64,000 nt of DNA from Moniliophthora roreri. Its lineage: Eukaryota > Basidiomycota > Agaricomycetes > Agaricales > Marasmiaceae. The DNA lies in NCBI GenBank assembly GCA_001466705.2, contig LATX02000226.1:62001-126000 (forward strand), given 5' to 3'. Below, piece by piece: positions 1-10,611 of the stretch. The stretch's first letter is position 1. The number at the start of each line of letters is the position of its first letter. The position numbers and the translations under genes are program-made. The notes beneath the pieces are model-generated. The model made no database searches and had not been told where the DNA came from. It was given only the letters and a program-made list of their open reading frames with translations.

Positions 1-409
1 CTTCTGAAAGGTAAGACCCTTCGTTACTAGTTTACAAGTTCAAGTTTGAGTTCGTTTAGTGGATGCTAAAGTTCAGAGTTCCCTCAATCGTTGCGTTGAC
101 ACGAGTATAGATTAATTAGGTCAAGCTAAGGACTTAGAGTCCTAGCTTGAGCGCTTAAATACATACAATCTCGTCATGTAGTCTACGTGATACAACATCC
201 GATAACTACAATGATTTGATAATAAATACCAACGAAGTCGGGATATAGTACATGCTTTGATAAGAAAAAGGGGACTGGGGAGGTGTAATAGGTCTGATGG
301 AATAAGAAGCATAGACGTGATAAGAAAAAGAGGACTGGGGAGGTGTAATAAGTCCGATAAAAGAAGAAGCATAGAGACGGGGTAAGAGGAATGTAATAAA
401 AACATAATA
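1..409 (-). repeat. 3' LTR of E1 (about 40 bp cut off by window start)
   Basis: Direct repeat of 6800-7202. I count about 20 differences between the copies and every one is a transition, many at CpG. The inner end abuts a polypurine tract. The terminal dinucleotide has mutated: this copy ends in cataata where the 5' LTR has tgtaaca. Confidence 0.92.
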
Positions 410-418
410 TTACCCCCC
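410..418 (-). other. polypurine tract of E1
   Basis: Reads GGGGGGTAA on the minus strand, directly upstream of the 3' LTR. This is the position from which plus-strand DNA synthesis is primed in LTR elements. E3 and E4 have the same motif in the same place. Confidence 0.8.
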
Positions 419-446
419 GTTCAAGGCAAAACTCCATATTGCCACA

Positions 447-1376
447 TCAAGACTCTCCATCACCATAAAGTTCCATGTCGTAATCATACGATGTATCCAG
501 CATGTCATCGAGACTCCACATTGCCAGAGTACTCAGTATAGATTCTGTCAGCTGCCAACCTGTAGCCATCTGCAAGTATACCAACAATCCGACGTCAAAT
601 CTCTGCACCTTCTGTGGATCTGCTCCAACGAACAGGAAATCTGCGTTGCCTCCACTGTTATGGATGGACTCTTCAGCATTCTCCTCCGAGATTCTCGTAA
701 GGTTCATCATCATAACTGTGATCATCTGGCAAAGAGTCTGGACTCGAACCAGACCCTCGACGCACAATTCGGCAAGACTTTTGTTGGTTAGGGCAGTGTG
801 AAGATGTATGTCCAGGTTGAGTTGTGAAGCATCACCGGCACATGTACTGCGGGCAATTCTGGGCGAGATGGCGCTCCAATCTGCACACAGGGCAGAGACG
901 TGGTTGGTAAGCTGAGTCATGGGGGTCGGGAGCGGAGTCAGAGACCTCAAGCTCAGCATCGGTAGGTCTTCGTCATTTGAGGGGATTTGATTTTCCCTGT
1001 CCTCATCCTCGTCCTCATTGGACAGGTCCGCTCCGCCAACTGCGGGGATTATGTCAACCTCTCAGTGGAACCAATGCTTCAGGAGTCTGAAGACTTCTGG
1101 GGTCGGCAGTGGTTGGAGGTTGGAGGTCTTGGGTGGGGGAGTGATTGGTTGGCTCGATCTTAGGTTTGACGTCAGGACAGGGAGTGGGGTCAGGATAAAT
1201 GAGGGTGTCATTGGCTGTGGGTTCGGTGGTCGTACTGGGAGCGGTGGTGATTCTGGGTGAGAGTCGGTCTTCGAGGGTTCAGGGTTTGGAGGTGAGTCGG
1301 GTGAGGAGGCTCCGGGTATCATTGATGTCAGGGTAGCCATTTCCATCAGTTCGTCGTCTGAGCTGGTCGACGACAC
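447..1376 (-). pseudogene. E1 ORF3b, overlapping post-pol ORF
   Basis: Post-pol reading frame +1 relative to ORF3a. Visible parts are 1376-1062 (Pro/Ser/Thr-rich) and 959-447, the latter ending just before the polypurine tract. The block around ALCADWSAIS and LDIHLHTALTN recurs in E3 and, more divergently, in E4; the acidic Tyr-rich tail (TSYDYDMELYG) recurs in E3. A TGA at about 1060 stands where E3 reads Arg. No known domain, signal peptide or membrane segment is visible. It overlaps the zinc-knuckle frame of ORF3a, so either there is dual coding or only one frame is used in the overlap. Function unknown. Confidence 0.55.
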
Positions 1377-1833
1377 TGAAGGAGAGGGGATCAGGGTACT
1401 CTGACAGTGCTTAGGGATCTGGGGGAGGTGGCATGGACAAGTGTGAATGATATGGAAACAACGACAGTACCGTGATGGGTCCTTCTAACCCAATGCAATA
1501 GTTGCAGGCATACATTACTTGGTTTGCAATTTCAAGATTGCAGCTGTCAATGATTTTTTCGAATAGGCGGTGTTGGGACTGTAAGAAAAAGAGAGTTTTG
1601 ATGAGGGGTTCCAATCAGTTGTGCTGATCACCGGCTGCTTGCAGTTGGTCGTCATACTGTCTGGAATTAAAGATATGAAGGAGCTGGTAGGGATTCGGGT
1701 GGAGTCCATGTTGGTAGGTGATATTTTCTCCATATTGTCCTTCTCCTGACACAGTAGGAACCAGGCTCGGTCCTCCAGACAGCTGGCCGCCAGAAGTAGA
1801 AGAGGAAGAGGAGGAGGCAGTTGCATTGGACAT
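700..1833 (-). pseudogene. E1 ORF3a, post-pol protein with tandem zinc knuckles
   Basis: Starts 5 bp after the pol stop with a Ser-rich N-terminus (MSNATASSSSSS). A conserved block follows (NPYQLLHIFN..YDDQL, then a Leu-rich stretch), then a Pro-rich linker, then two CCHC knuckles at 894-793: CPVC-x4-H-x4-C and CxxC-x6-H-x4-C. The second knuckle contains a TGA where E3 has Arg. Another TGA at about 1617 stands where E3 has CGA (N-R-L), and further stops occur at the end of the first block and in the linker. The knuckles suggest nucleic-acid binding, but the role is unknown. I choose this frame because the knuckle spacing is kept in three divergent copies. The low-coordinate end is approximate. 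Confidence 0.6.
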
Positions 1834-1838
1834 GATGT

Positions 1839-4800
1839 TTAAGTTTTGAGAGGGATGGGGTCTTTTGGTTTCAGCTTATGCTTCTTTATATATCCCTTGT
1901 AGATGTCTAGGCAGTTGACCATCCCCTTGGTCCTAATCCACTGATTGTGTGATGAATCGTACCCTGTGTATGACATGAGGAATTCTTGGGGTCGTTTCTT
2001 AGGTCTGTGTCCTACGATTGCTTCTACCTCATATTCTTTAAACCCTTCTATCAGGTCAGGAGGTGGTTCCATAAAGCTGGGTCCATGGGCTTTGGTTTCT
2101 TTAAACAGCATAAGAAGAGTGGCGTGGAAGACAGGTTGGATATTCCATTGGTGCGGCAGCTTCAGCCGATAAGTGACAGGTCCTAGAACTTCGAGAATCT
2201 TGAAGGGTCCTTCTTGTTTCGGTGCCAATTTCTTTGTGGGATATCCTATGGCCAGATTCTTCCCTTCCAACCACACCCTCTGACCTACATTATACATTTC
2301 TAGGTCCCTCTTTTCTCTTTGTAACATCTTTTGCCGTGCCAGCTCCAATAACCCTGTGGTCTCTTCTCTGATTCTCTTCAGTTCCTGAAGTCGCTCTCCA
2401 ACTGATGGAATGTTGGTTCGTTTAAACACCATTGGGATTGCTCTTGGATGATAACCCATCATCATGAAGAAAGGGGAGTTCTTGAGTACTGAGTGGGTTC
2501 AATTATTATGTGCAAATTCCACTTTGTCTGTTCCTTGGCACAGAAAATGCAAAGGTACACTTCAATTTCTTGATTAACCCGTTCAGTTTCTCCGTCGGCT
2601 TGCGGGTGGAAGGCCATGCTCATTGAATGTTTAATTGACAGTTGTTTTCCCATTTCCTGAAAGACTTCTGCTGTGAATCTGGGGTCTCAATCTGATATGA
2701 TGCAATCGGGAAGTCCAAATCTCTTGTACACATGTTGAATCAGCAGTTCTGCTATCTCTGTGGTGTCTGATTTCTTCTTGCATAGTGTGAAAATTACCCT
2801 CTTAGTAGAGGAGTTGTCCACCACAACTAAGATAGAGTCCATCCCATTGCATTCCAGGAGATCCATGATCAAGTCCATTGTACAAGTTTGAAAAGGGAAG
2901 GAGTTCAGGTTGTGTTGTAATGGTTGGATGGGCGTTTTTGTTGGATGTGTGTTCACTTTGGATTGCTGACATGGCACACACCTGTCCACAAAGCTTCTAA
3001 CGAATTTAGCCATCCCCGGCTACCAAAAGTCCCTTTGAACCTGTTCCAGAGTATTCCATTGACCTGGGTGTCCTACCCCAGGCATTTCGTGTATCAATTG
3101 AACGACCCTTCGACGTAATTCCAAATCATCAGGTATGTAAATCTGATCCTTAAAGAGTAATAACCCATCACGAATTTCCCAATCTGAAAGTGCGGATTTT
3201 ATTGGCGGCACACCTTGTTGCAGTAATTGTTCCAAGGCCAACTTATGAAAGTTGTCCAGGCCCAATCGTTCTGCAATTTTGGTTCCTAAATCCAAGTTGA
3301 TACCTTTAATGAAGAGTCGATTGGGCAGGAGTATAGTGTTGTCATTATTGTTGTCCTCTTCGTGCCCTTCATGATTCCATTGTGAAAGCGCATCGGCTTG
3401 CGTCATTGATGTTCCAGGCATGTGGACAAGACTGAGGTTGAATTCCGATAATAGGAGACTCCATTGTGCCTGTCTTCCATTGAGCTTCTGAGCGATGTGG
3501 AAGTACGTAAGGTTCTTATAATCGGATAGAACCACTACTTTGTACTTCCCCCCCATCAGATAGTGTCTCCATTCATTCCATCAGAGCTCTCGTAATGGCT
3601 AACAGTTCATGATCATAAATTTCGTAATTTTGTTCTGTTGGTGAAGAGGACTTTGACAAGTATCCACAGGGATGCCATTCTCCATCTGGTCTCTGTTGTC
3701 GAAGTACTGCTCTGGTGGCCCATTTGGAAGCATCTGCCTCTATCACAAAAGGTTTGTCTGAGTCTGGCATCAGAAGGACAGGTTCTGAAAGGAATTTCTT
3801 CTTGAGAAGGTCAAACACGATCTGACATGCTGGGGTCCATTCAAATTTCTGTGATTTTTGTGTGAGGTTGTGGAGTGGTCATGCCAGCTGCGCATATTTC
3901 CCAATAAATTTTTGATAAAAGTTTCCGAACCCTAGGAAGGCCTGTACTCCTTTGACCATCCTTGGTGGTTCCCATTCCGCTATTCCTGCCAACTTCACCG
4001 GGTCCATGGCCACATAGTTCAGCTGGATTACCATTCCAAGAAATATGACTTGTTGTACGTCAAATTCGCACTTTTCGGGTTTAAAGTATAGATCGTGCTT
4101 CCTAATTTGGCACATTAGTCGTTTGGTTCGTTCCTGGTGTTCTTCTTGGTCCTTCGAGAATAAAAGAATATCGTCCATGTAGACAACACACCATCCTTCG
4201 TCAATGAAATCAGAAAGAATGTTGTTCATGAAGGCCTGGAATGTTGCTGGCGAATTACTGAGTCCAAAGAACATAACCGTCGGTTTGAACAATCCCCGAT
4301 TTGTCTTGAAGGCTGCCTTCCATTGATCTCCGTCCTTAATCCATACGTTATTATAGCCATTCCAGAGGTCCAATTTCATAAAGACTTTTGCTCCCTTCAA
4401 CTTGTCAAGAAGCTCCGATATCAAAGGAAGGGGGTAGGCATTTTTTATAGTCTCTTTGTTCAGTTCTCTATAGTTCTGGGTGAGTTGTAGTGCACCTTTC
4501 TCTTTCTTTGCTACAAAAAAGAACGGGGAAGCCATTGGAGATTTGGACTTCCGAATGTACTCTTTTCATAGGTTCTCTTCTAAGAATTTGTCTTGCTCTT
4601 TTTGTTCATTGGGACTCAAGGGGTAAAGCTTGCAGTTCCGGGGTACAAAATCTGGCTTTAATTTGATAGCATGATTGTAGGACCAGGAAGGCGGGAATCG
4701 CTCTGCCTTCTTCTTTTCGAAATGATCTCGATACCATTGGAGATAAGGGGGGATCATTTTGTCTATCTCCTTCCTGACTTCCTGTTGCTGATGGGCTAGC

Positions 4801-5330
4801 TCCTGTGAGGCAGTGATCTTTGCTCCAATCAGCACTTCCGCCAGGTTGTCGTCGAGGATGCCCTTGAACCTTCTGATCTGTATCTTTCTCTTCGGTATGA
4901 ACTTCACTTCTCCTGTTTCCCAATCAATTTGGGGGTTGTGATACTGGAGCCAGGGAAGTCCCAGAATTATACTTTCATCTCCGATTCCTGAGATCATGAA
5001 GTTCTCCCTAAATTCCTTCCCTGCTATCTTGAACTCGAGCTCTACCACATGAGATATCCAAGCAGCTTTATTTAGTGTTCCGTCAACATTAAACACTTTG
5101 ATTTTCTCCGGGAGCTGAATCCATTTCCTTCCCAATTCTTTTGCTAGGGTCATACTGATAAATCTTCCTCTGGCTCCCAAGTCTAGCAGGGCTTGTGTTT
5201 CGATGATTTTGGTTCCCGCTTTGTACTGAAGAGGAATGTGCATAGAATTTCAATCCATCTTAGCTAGTACAAAGTGTGAAATTGTTACAGGCGGTGGAGA
5301 CATCGTCCTCTTCCACTGCTTCAAAAACCC
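1839..5330 (-). pseudogene. pol: E1 pol: protease, RT, RNase H, integrase, chromodomain
   Basis: Expressed in principle by -1 frameshift from gag. Segments: protease and linker 5243-4566 (active site degraded, LLDLGA in place of D-S/T-G); RT 4535-3879 with the catalytic FMKLD and VYMDD motifs; RNase H 3818-3573 (EADAS, YDHELLA); RNase H end and integrase zinc-binding HHCC 3556-3020; integrase core 3013-2687 (first Asp in MDLIMDL, second in IISD); last core part with the Glu in DGETERVNQ 2653-2462; C-terminal domain and chromodomain 2465-1839 (YEVEAIVGHR.. to ..NQWI). Stops at about 5250, 4566, 3879 and 2687 are CGA to TGA compared with E3; 3020 is TGG to TAG. Small indels near 3560 and 2460 change frame. 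Dead. Confidence 0.92.
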
Positions 5331-6700
5331 TCCAGTTCCATGAGGTCGATTAACGAGTTCTTTTCTTCTCCCAGCTGATCGTTCACTAATGCCTTAATCT
5401 TAGCATATTGTTCCTCCCTTGTCAACTTCTTTGGCTCTTCCTTCTTCTTTTCGTCTTTCTTTGGACTATCCAGGCAATCTCTGATCCGATGTCCACCTCG
5501 GCCACATCGAAAGCATAATCCCTTCACCATATACTCCTTTCAGTCCGTCTCCAAAATCTGTTTGATGGCTACTTCTTCCTTCTTTCAGAAACTTCATTTC
5601 AGCTTTCTCCTGTTGTCATCGTCCCACATTTTTCCATATTCCATGGCCTGTTTGTAACTTTCGTCAAAGAGGATTGCCGCATTCATCCAGTCCTTAATAT
5701 TGGTAGGGGCTCCCTCAGGCCGGGTCATGATTTTCAGGGCCAAACTCTTAGGCAATCCCTGCTTGAATGCTACAATCTGTGCAGCATCATTGTAACCAGT
5801 CTGTTTAGCCAAGTAGAAGAACTGGTACATGTACTCATTGGCCCTTTCCTTCATCTTCAAGTCTTGAAGCTTTAACTGGGCTTCCAAGGCGGTGTCGAGG
5901 GGTTCGAAGGATGTTTTAAAATCTTCTATGAAATCTACCCACAAGACCTTCTCTGCTTCAGGGTCGAATGCAAGTAAGAGATCTGTTTTGTCATTTTTCC
6001 AGAATTCCCCTGGTCCATCTGTCATATAGGAGAGGAGGAAAAGTTTCTTCGATTGATTGGTGGTGAACACTTTTGGATTAAGAGTGATGTACAACAGTAC
6101 TTCCCTGAGGAACTTCTTCGTGTCTTTCCGGTATCCCTCGAAAGCTCTCAGCAATGTGGCTTTAATTTCCTTCTCCACTGTCACCATCTGCACCAGTACA
6201 GTGGCACTAATCACCACTTCTTCTGCTGGAGGTTCTACCTTGGGCCTGCTTCCTGAAGGTTTCTTGTCTTCCAACATTCCTTCAATCTGGGGTTGCTTGG
6301 TCGATCTGGGGCTGTTCTTTAACACTTGTAGCAGGCATTGAAAAGGGTCCAATTCCTCTGCTGAGGTCAAGGAGATATTTGATGTATCGGGTTCGGGCTT
6401 CTTCGGTGTAGAAAGAGATGTTTCTTCTTCGAATTCAATCTCTTCTGATCTAGTCGAAATAGATAACGGGGTCAAGGTTCTCCTTGTTTCGAGGCTTTCT
6501 CCTGATGTCTCTGTTAGAGACAGATTCATTGGCAATGGCATTGGCGAGGGGGTCAACAACCTCCTGTGGGATGCCCGGGTTAACAGTAGGATCGCTTGTC
6601 CACCTGGATTCGATATGGACTGGGTTAGTAACCCACACTGGCGCTCCTCTGCTTCCTCGATGTCCTTCTCGATCTGAAGTTCTGTCTGTGGTGGCGCCGT
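5321..6700 (-). pseudogene. gag: E1 gag: capsid-like protein with one CCHC knuckle
   Basis: Same frame from about 6700 to the stop at 5321, about 460 codons. The expected start codon is ACG in this copy where E2 has ATG (8401). Residues from about 180 resemble a Retrotrans_gag capsid region (FLREVLLYITLNPK, SYMTDGPGEFW, FEPLDTALEAQLKL, YQFFYLAKQTGYND). A CFRCGRGGHRIRDC zinc knuckle lies at 5518-5477. In-frame TGAs fall at about 5591 and just before the knuckle ORF. The second is shared with E3, and E4 has a sense codon at the aligned place. The protein would package element RNA in cytoplasmic particles. Confidence 0.9.
5324..5330 (-). other. -1 ribosomal frameshift site of E1 (G GGT TTT)
   Basis: Minus-strand heptamer GGGTTTT in gag phase G|GGT|TTT, directly followed by the gag TGA. 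The -1 frame continues straight into pol. The same heptamer sits at the same place in E3 and E4. Confidence 0.75.
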
Positions 6701-6743
6701 GTTCTCCTAGTGAATGCCTAAACCTCGATAGGTCGGCAATCGA

Positions 6744-6757
6744 TCAGCTTGACCTTG
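6744..6757 (-). other. self-primer binding site of E1
   Basis: Immediately inside the 5' LTR the minus strand reads CAAGGTCAAGCTGA. Ten bases (AGGTCAAGCT) are the reverse complement of AGCTTGACCT in the LTR at 6911-6920, at the expected RNA 5' end. It does not begin TGG, as a tRNA-primed site would. Confidence 0.65.
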
Positions 6758-7202
6758 TGTTATGTTACTTGCACAGCAATGCTAACTCAACTACTTCCAA
6801 AAGGTAAGACCCTTCATTACTAGTTTACAAGTTCAAGTTTGAGTTCATTTAGTGGATGCTAAAGTTCAGAGTTCCCTTGATCATTGTGTTGACATGAGTA
6901 TAGATTAACTAGGTCAAGCTAAGGACTTAGAGTCCTAGCTTGAGCGCTTAAATACATACAATCTCGTCATGTAGTCTATGTGATACAACGTCCGATAACT
7001 ACGATGATTTGATAATAAATACCGACGAAGTCGGGATATAGTACATGCTTTGATAAGAAAAAGGGGACTGGGGAGGTGTAATAGATCTGATGGAATAAGA
7101 AGCATAGACGTGATAAGAAAAAGGGGACTGGGGAGGTGTAATAAGTCCGATAAAAGAAGAAGCATAGAGACGGGGTAAGAGGAACGTAATAAAAATGTAA
7201 CA
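6758..7202 (-). repeat. 5' LTR of E1 (445 bp)
   Basis: Starts TGTTACA and ends TAACATAACA on the minus strand, giving TG..CA ends. The U3 part holds two tandem 60-bp units (7052-7111 and 7112-7171). It is joined on the right to E2 gag sequence beginning catcc. Confidence 0.93.
6911..6954 (-). promoter_or_regulatory. E1 LTR core promoter and predicted RNA 5' end
   Basis: TATA-like TATTTAAG (rc of 6947-6954) lies about 32 bp upstream of TTAGCTTGACCT. That motif is complementary to the primer site inside the element. The same spacing is present in the LTRs of E2, E3, E4 and the solo LTR. Confidence 0.65.
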
Positions 7203-8401
7203 CATCCAGGCAGTCCTTAATGCAATGGCCATTTCTTCCTTCTTATCAAATTCTGTGATCTTCTTTACCATGGTCCCCTCCCTTTTCCAGAAGACACGCT
7301 GGGGTTTCCTTCTGTTTTCTTCGTCCCATATCTTTCTGTATTCCACCGCTTGTTTGTAGCTTTCATCAAACAAGATTGCCACATCCATCCAATCTTTTAT
7401 CATTTCCAGCTTTCCCTCGGGTCAAGTCATGATTTTCAGCATGAGACTTCTGGGCAGTCCTCTCTTGAAAGCTTCAATTTGAGCTGCATCATTATATCTG
7501 GTTTGTTTAGCCAGATAAGTGAACTGGTATGTATATTTGTTGGCTCTTTCCTTCATCTTCAGATTCCTGAGCTTCATCTGAGCTTCTAGAGCAGTATCCA
7601 ATGGTTTAAAGGATGTCTTGAAGTCATCGATGAATGCGCTCCATGTGACCTTCTCTGCTTCTTTATCGTTTACTAATAGAAGGTCTGTCTTCTCGTTCTT
7701 CCAAATTCTCTGGGTCTGTCCATCATGTATGATAATAGAAAGAGTTTCTTTGTTCTGTCATTTGTGAAGGTTTTGGGGTTAAGGGCAATGTACAGGAGGA
7801 CTTCCCTAAGGAACCTTTTGGCCTTCTTTCATTGTCCTGTGAATGCTCTGGGCAACGCCACCTTTACCTCCTTCTCAGCTGCCACTACCTGTACAGGTAC
7901 TGTGGTGCTTATCCTTGCTTCTTCCATCTCTGGTTCTACCTTTGGTCTGCTTTCCAATGGTTTCTTATCTTCAGCCATCTTCTCAATCTGAGGTTGCTTT
8001 TTTGGTCTGGAGCTGTTCTTGAGTGCTGTGAGAAGTCTTTCAAAGAGGTCTTGTTCCTCTGCTAATGGAGAGGAGGTGATGGATATATCCAAGCCTTCCT
8101 TCTTCGATGTATGCTGAGAGGTACTGTTGGCAGAGTCTCTCTCTTCTGATCCAACTGTGGTGGATAATGGGGTCAAGGTTCTCTTTGTTCCCGTTGGTTC
8201 TGCAGCAATCTCAGTTAGAGGCTGACTCTCCAGCAATGGCGATTGCAAGGGCGTCAGGAGCTCTCTGTGGGATGCTCTGGTTAATGGTGGGATCACTCGT
8301 CCATCTGAGTTCGATATCAACTGGGTTTGTAATCCACACCACCATTCTTCTGCTTCTGTGATGTCCTGTTCTAGCTGCCATTCTGTCTTTGGAGGTGCCA
8401 T
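7203..8401 (-). pseudogene. gag: E2 gag, 3'-truncated
   Basis: ATG at 8401 (MAPPKTEWQLEQDI) opens 190 codons to a stop at 7829. The capsid-like region continues in the same and shifted frames (FLREVLLYIALNPK, KLFLLSYM, then the block ending FDESYKQAVEYRK at 7403-7260). This is the only G1 minus-strand copy that keeps the gag ATG. Part of the zinc knuckle is deleted: only GHCIKDC-like residues are recognisable near 7210, where E1 interrupts it. Frameshifts between 7829 and 7403 make it non-functional. Confidence 0.82.
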
Positions 8402-8447
8402 AGCCTTTTCATAGGTGATGCCTAAACCTCAAGAGGTTGGCAATCGA

Positions 8448-8461
8448 TCAGCTTGACCTTG
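8448..8461 (-). other. self-primer binding site of E2
   Basis: The minus strand directly inside the LTR reads CAAGGTCAAGCTGA, complementary over ten bases to the LTR motif at 8608-8617. Confidence 0.6.
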
Positions 8462-8886
8462 TGTTATGTTACTTGCACAGCAATGTCACTACTAACTTTG
8501 ACAGTAGACAAGTCGAAGTAGCCTCAAGTTCAAGTTCAAGTTCATTCAACAGTCGTTGAAGTTCAGAGGTCCTCACTGTTGCTTAAACACAAGTTATGGA
8601 TTTAACTAGGTCAAGCTAAAGATCCTGTCTCTGCCTGAGCACTTAAATAAGTACAACTGCACTAGTGCTACCATATTCATATATAGTGATAGGGTCAGTG
8701 ATTGTTAATAATTAGTGATGGCATTGGCATATAAGAAGTACAGTGAAGAAAGGAAGGGGGGGCTGGGAAGGTGTAATAAGTCTGATGGAAGGGGAAGCAT
8801 AGTATGTAGAAGGAAAAAGGGGCTAGGAATGTGTAATAAGTCTGAGGGGAAAGAGAAGCATATGAAAATGACAGGAGAATGTAACA
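8462..8886 (-). repeat. 5' LTR of E2 (425 bp)
   Basis: TGTTACA..TAACATAACA ends, divergent from the E1 LTR but with the same architecture: two tandem G-rich U3 units near 8735-8865, TATA-like TATTTAAG at 8642-8649, and the AGCTTGACCT start motif at 8608-8617. Confidence 0.88.
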
Positions 8887-10611
8887 TATTTTCTAATGGC
8901 TTCTATCCAATGATTGGTAGTTGCATTCAGGCCTGCACTAGAATTGTCTAGCATTCTCTTAATATAACTAGCATCTGTTTCCACTATCAATTCTCTACAA
9001 CCATATGTTGTATAATATGTAGCTTCTAAAGCCATCTTTAAACCATACAGCTCCCTCTTGGGCTGTGAAAATCTTGCTTCTCTCTCATTCAGACCAACTG
9101 ATCTGAAATAATTAAAATATTTTCTCTTTGAATCATTTTCATCTAATTGATACAAGTAGAAGCCCATTGCATGCCATGATGTATCAACTGCTAATATTAA
9201 TGGTTTCCCATAATCTACTGGTTTCAAGCAAGGTGCATTCCTAATAGCTTCTTGCAGATTTCTAACTGCTTGTTTCTCTTCTTCTCCCATTTGGAAGATT
9301 GCATTTTCTCCAGTTATCTTACTCAATGGTCTTGTTATTTTTGCATAGTCCTTAATAAAAGTATGCATCTGTACTGCTGTACCCAATAACAACTTCACAT
9401 CTGTCTTTGATTCAAAGGTGTTTGGATCCCAATCCAATACTACCTTTGCAAATTTCTCATTTATCTCTTGACCCTCTGGTTCTACTTGAAAACCTAATAC
9501 TACTCCCTTCTCTAAACCTATAAATGCTTTAGGGCCTGAAAATGTTCCTCCCACATACTTCAGTCTCTGCATCAATCTGTTTATATTATTCATATGCTCC
9601 CATACAAATTTTCTAATTCCTGGGTTCTCTGGTATGGTTTCAAAACTTCCATCTTCTAATTTGTACTGAGATGCTGGACCCCTTGCCAATACATCATCAA
9701 TGTATGGCATTGTAATCTCTGGTATCTCATCTCTAAATATATAACAAACATCATTATGAAATATTGGTACTGAATTGGTCCATCCCATTGGCAACTTTAC
9801 CAACTGATGTGGTCCAAACAGTGTCTGAAATGTTGTCAAATCTCTTGAGTCTTCATCTATTAATCTCTCATCATGTCCAACCCATATGTCTAAGAGTCCT
9901 ATACAAGCTCTGCCTGAAAAATAACTTGCTACTTCAGCTATCACAGGTAGTATGCCTGAGTACTGAATTGTCACTTTGTTCAATGGCTCCAAGCTATGCA
10001 CTATCCTCAAACTTTTCCCATCTTTCTTTAATACACAGAACCACTTCAATCAATATGATAAACTAGATGGTTCATATACTCCTGCATCTATCTTGTCCTT
10101 TATTATTCCACAAACTTCCTTGTATATACCTGGTGGAATGGGAATATTTCTCTCTACCCATGGCACATGTGGTAATACTGGGAACTTTACTGGTGGAAAG
10201 AAATTGGTTCTAAAATTTCCTCCCTCTACTGCATTCCATGCAAATGCCATCTCTTGTAATTTCATCAATTCATGTAACAATTTTCTTTCTTCTAACTATA
10301 GAAATCCCTCTGGGTGATTCTTATCAATAATATCCTTTCTTTCTTGAGTATATCTCTCTCCAGGAGTAAACTCTGGTGGATCTACTGGAAGTATGGGTAT
10401 TCCTTCTAATGGATCCCTAATAATCTGTCTCTTTACATGAAATTCCTGTGGTAATGTTGCCTTCACTGGGTGAACTTTTTTATCCACCAGTTTGTATTTT
10501 CAAAATACATCATATATATCACTCAATGCATCATCTCTAGTTTTTATTACATCAAACATCTTTACTGTAGGCAGCCAGTCATTCTTCTCATACAAATATT
10601 CTTTGTACTGA
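8887..10611 (-). pseudogene. pol: G2-family gypsy pol fragment (RT and RNase H)
   Basis: The longest uninterrupted reading (10049-8890, about 385 codons) holds RT and RNase H. RT shows RIVHSLEPLN, LLDIWVG (catalytic Asp), LPMGWTNS and MPYIDD. RNase H shows LAVDTS (Asp), PKRELYGLK (Glu) and VETDAS (Asp). Upstream parts 10280-10050 and 10487-10296 cover the RT N-terminal region (HVPWVERNIPIPPGIYKEV), each ended by one stop. The frame runs into the E2 LTR at 8886 and is cut on the other side by repeat B at 10612. Amino-acid motifs differ strongly from G1 pol, so this is a second Ty3/gypsy lineage. Integrase is absent. Confidence 0.85.

Larger units (their letters stand above)
1..7202 (-). mobile_element. 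E1: near-complete Ty3/gypsy chromovirus, G1 family
   Basis: LTR retrotransposon read from high to low coordinates: 5' LTR (6758-7202), primer-binding region, gag, pol, post-pol ORFs, polypurine tract, 3' LTR (1-409, cut by the window edge). The order protease, RT, RNase H, integrase and the chromodomain at the pol end place it in the chromovirus branch of Ty3/gypsy. Its right flank is the gag of a related element, E2, so E1 inserted into E2; the left target duplication lies outside the window. All coding regions carry stops, mostly TGA where a sister copy has CGA. It is therefore non-autonomous now, although the structure is fully legible. Confidence 0.93.
7203..8886 (-). mobile_element. E2: 5' part of a related G1 chromovirus
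   Basis: A 5' LTR (8462-8886), leader and most of gag remain. The sequence stops at 7202 where the E1 LTR begins, within the gag zinc-knuckle region. E2 itself lies inside G2 pol (8887 onward): the G2 reading frame ends abruptly at the LTR edge. Insertion order is therefore G2, then E2, then E1. Confidence 0.88.

Noticed and set aside
142..405. ORFs within the E1 LTRs (87 and 84 codons, also 6935-7203)
   Set aside because: They arise from the tandem U3 units and differ between the two LTRs; no independent support for translation.
6742..6757. tRNA-primed binding site for G1 elements
   Set aside because: The sequence after the LTR does not start TGG, whereas its complement to the LTR start motif is present in four elements; self-priming explains it better.
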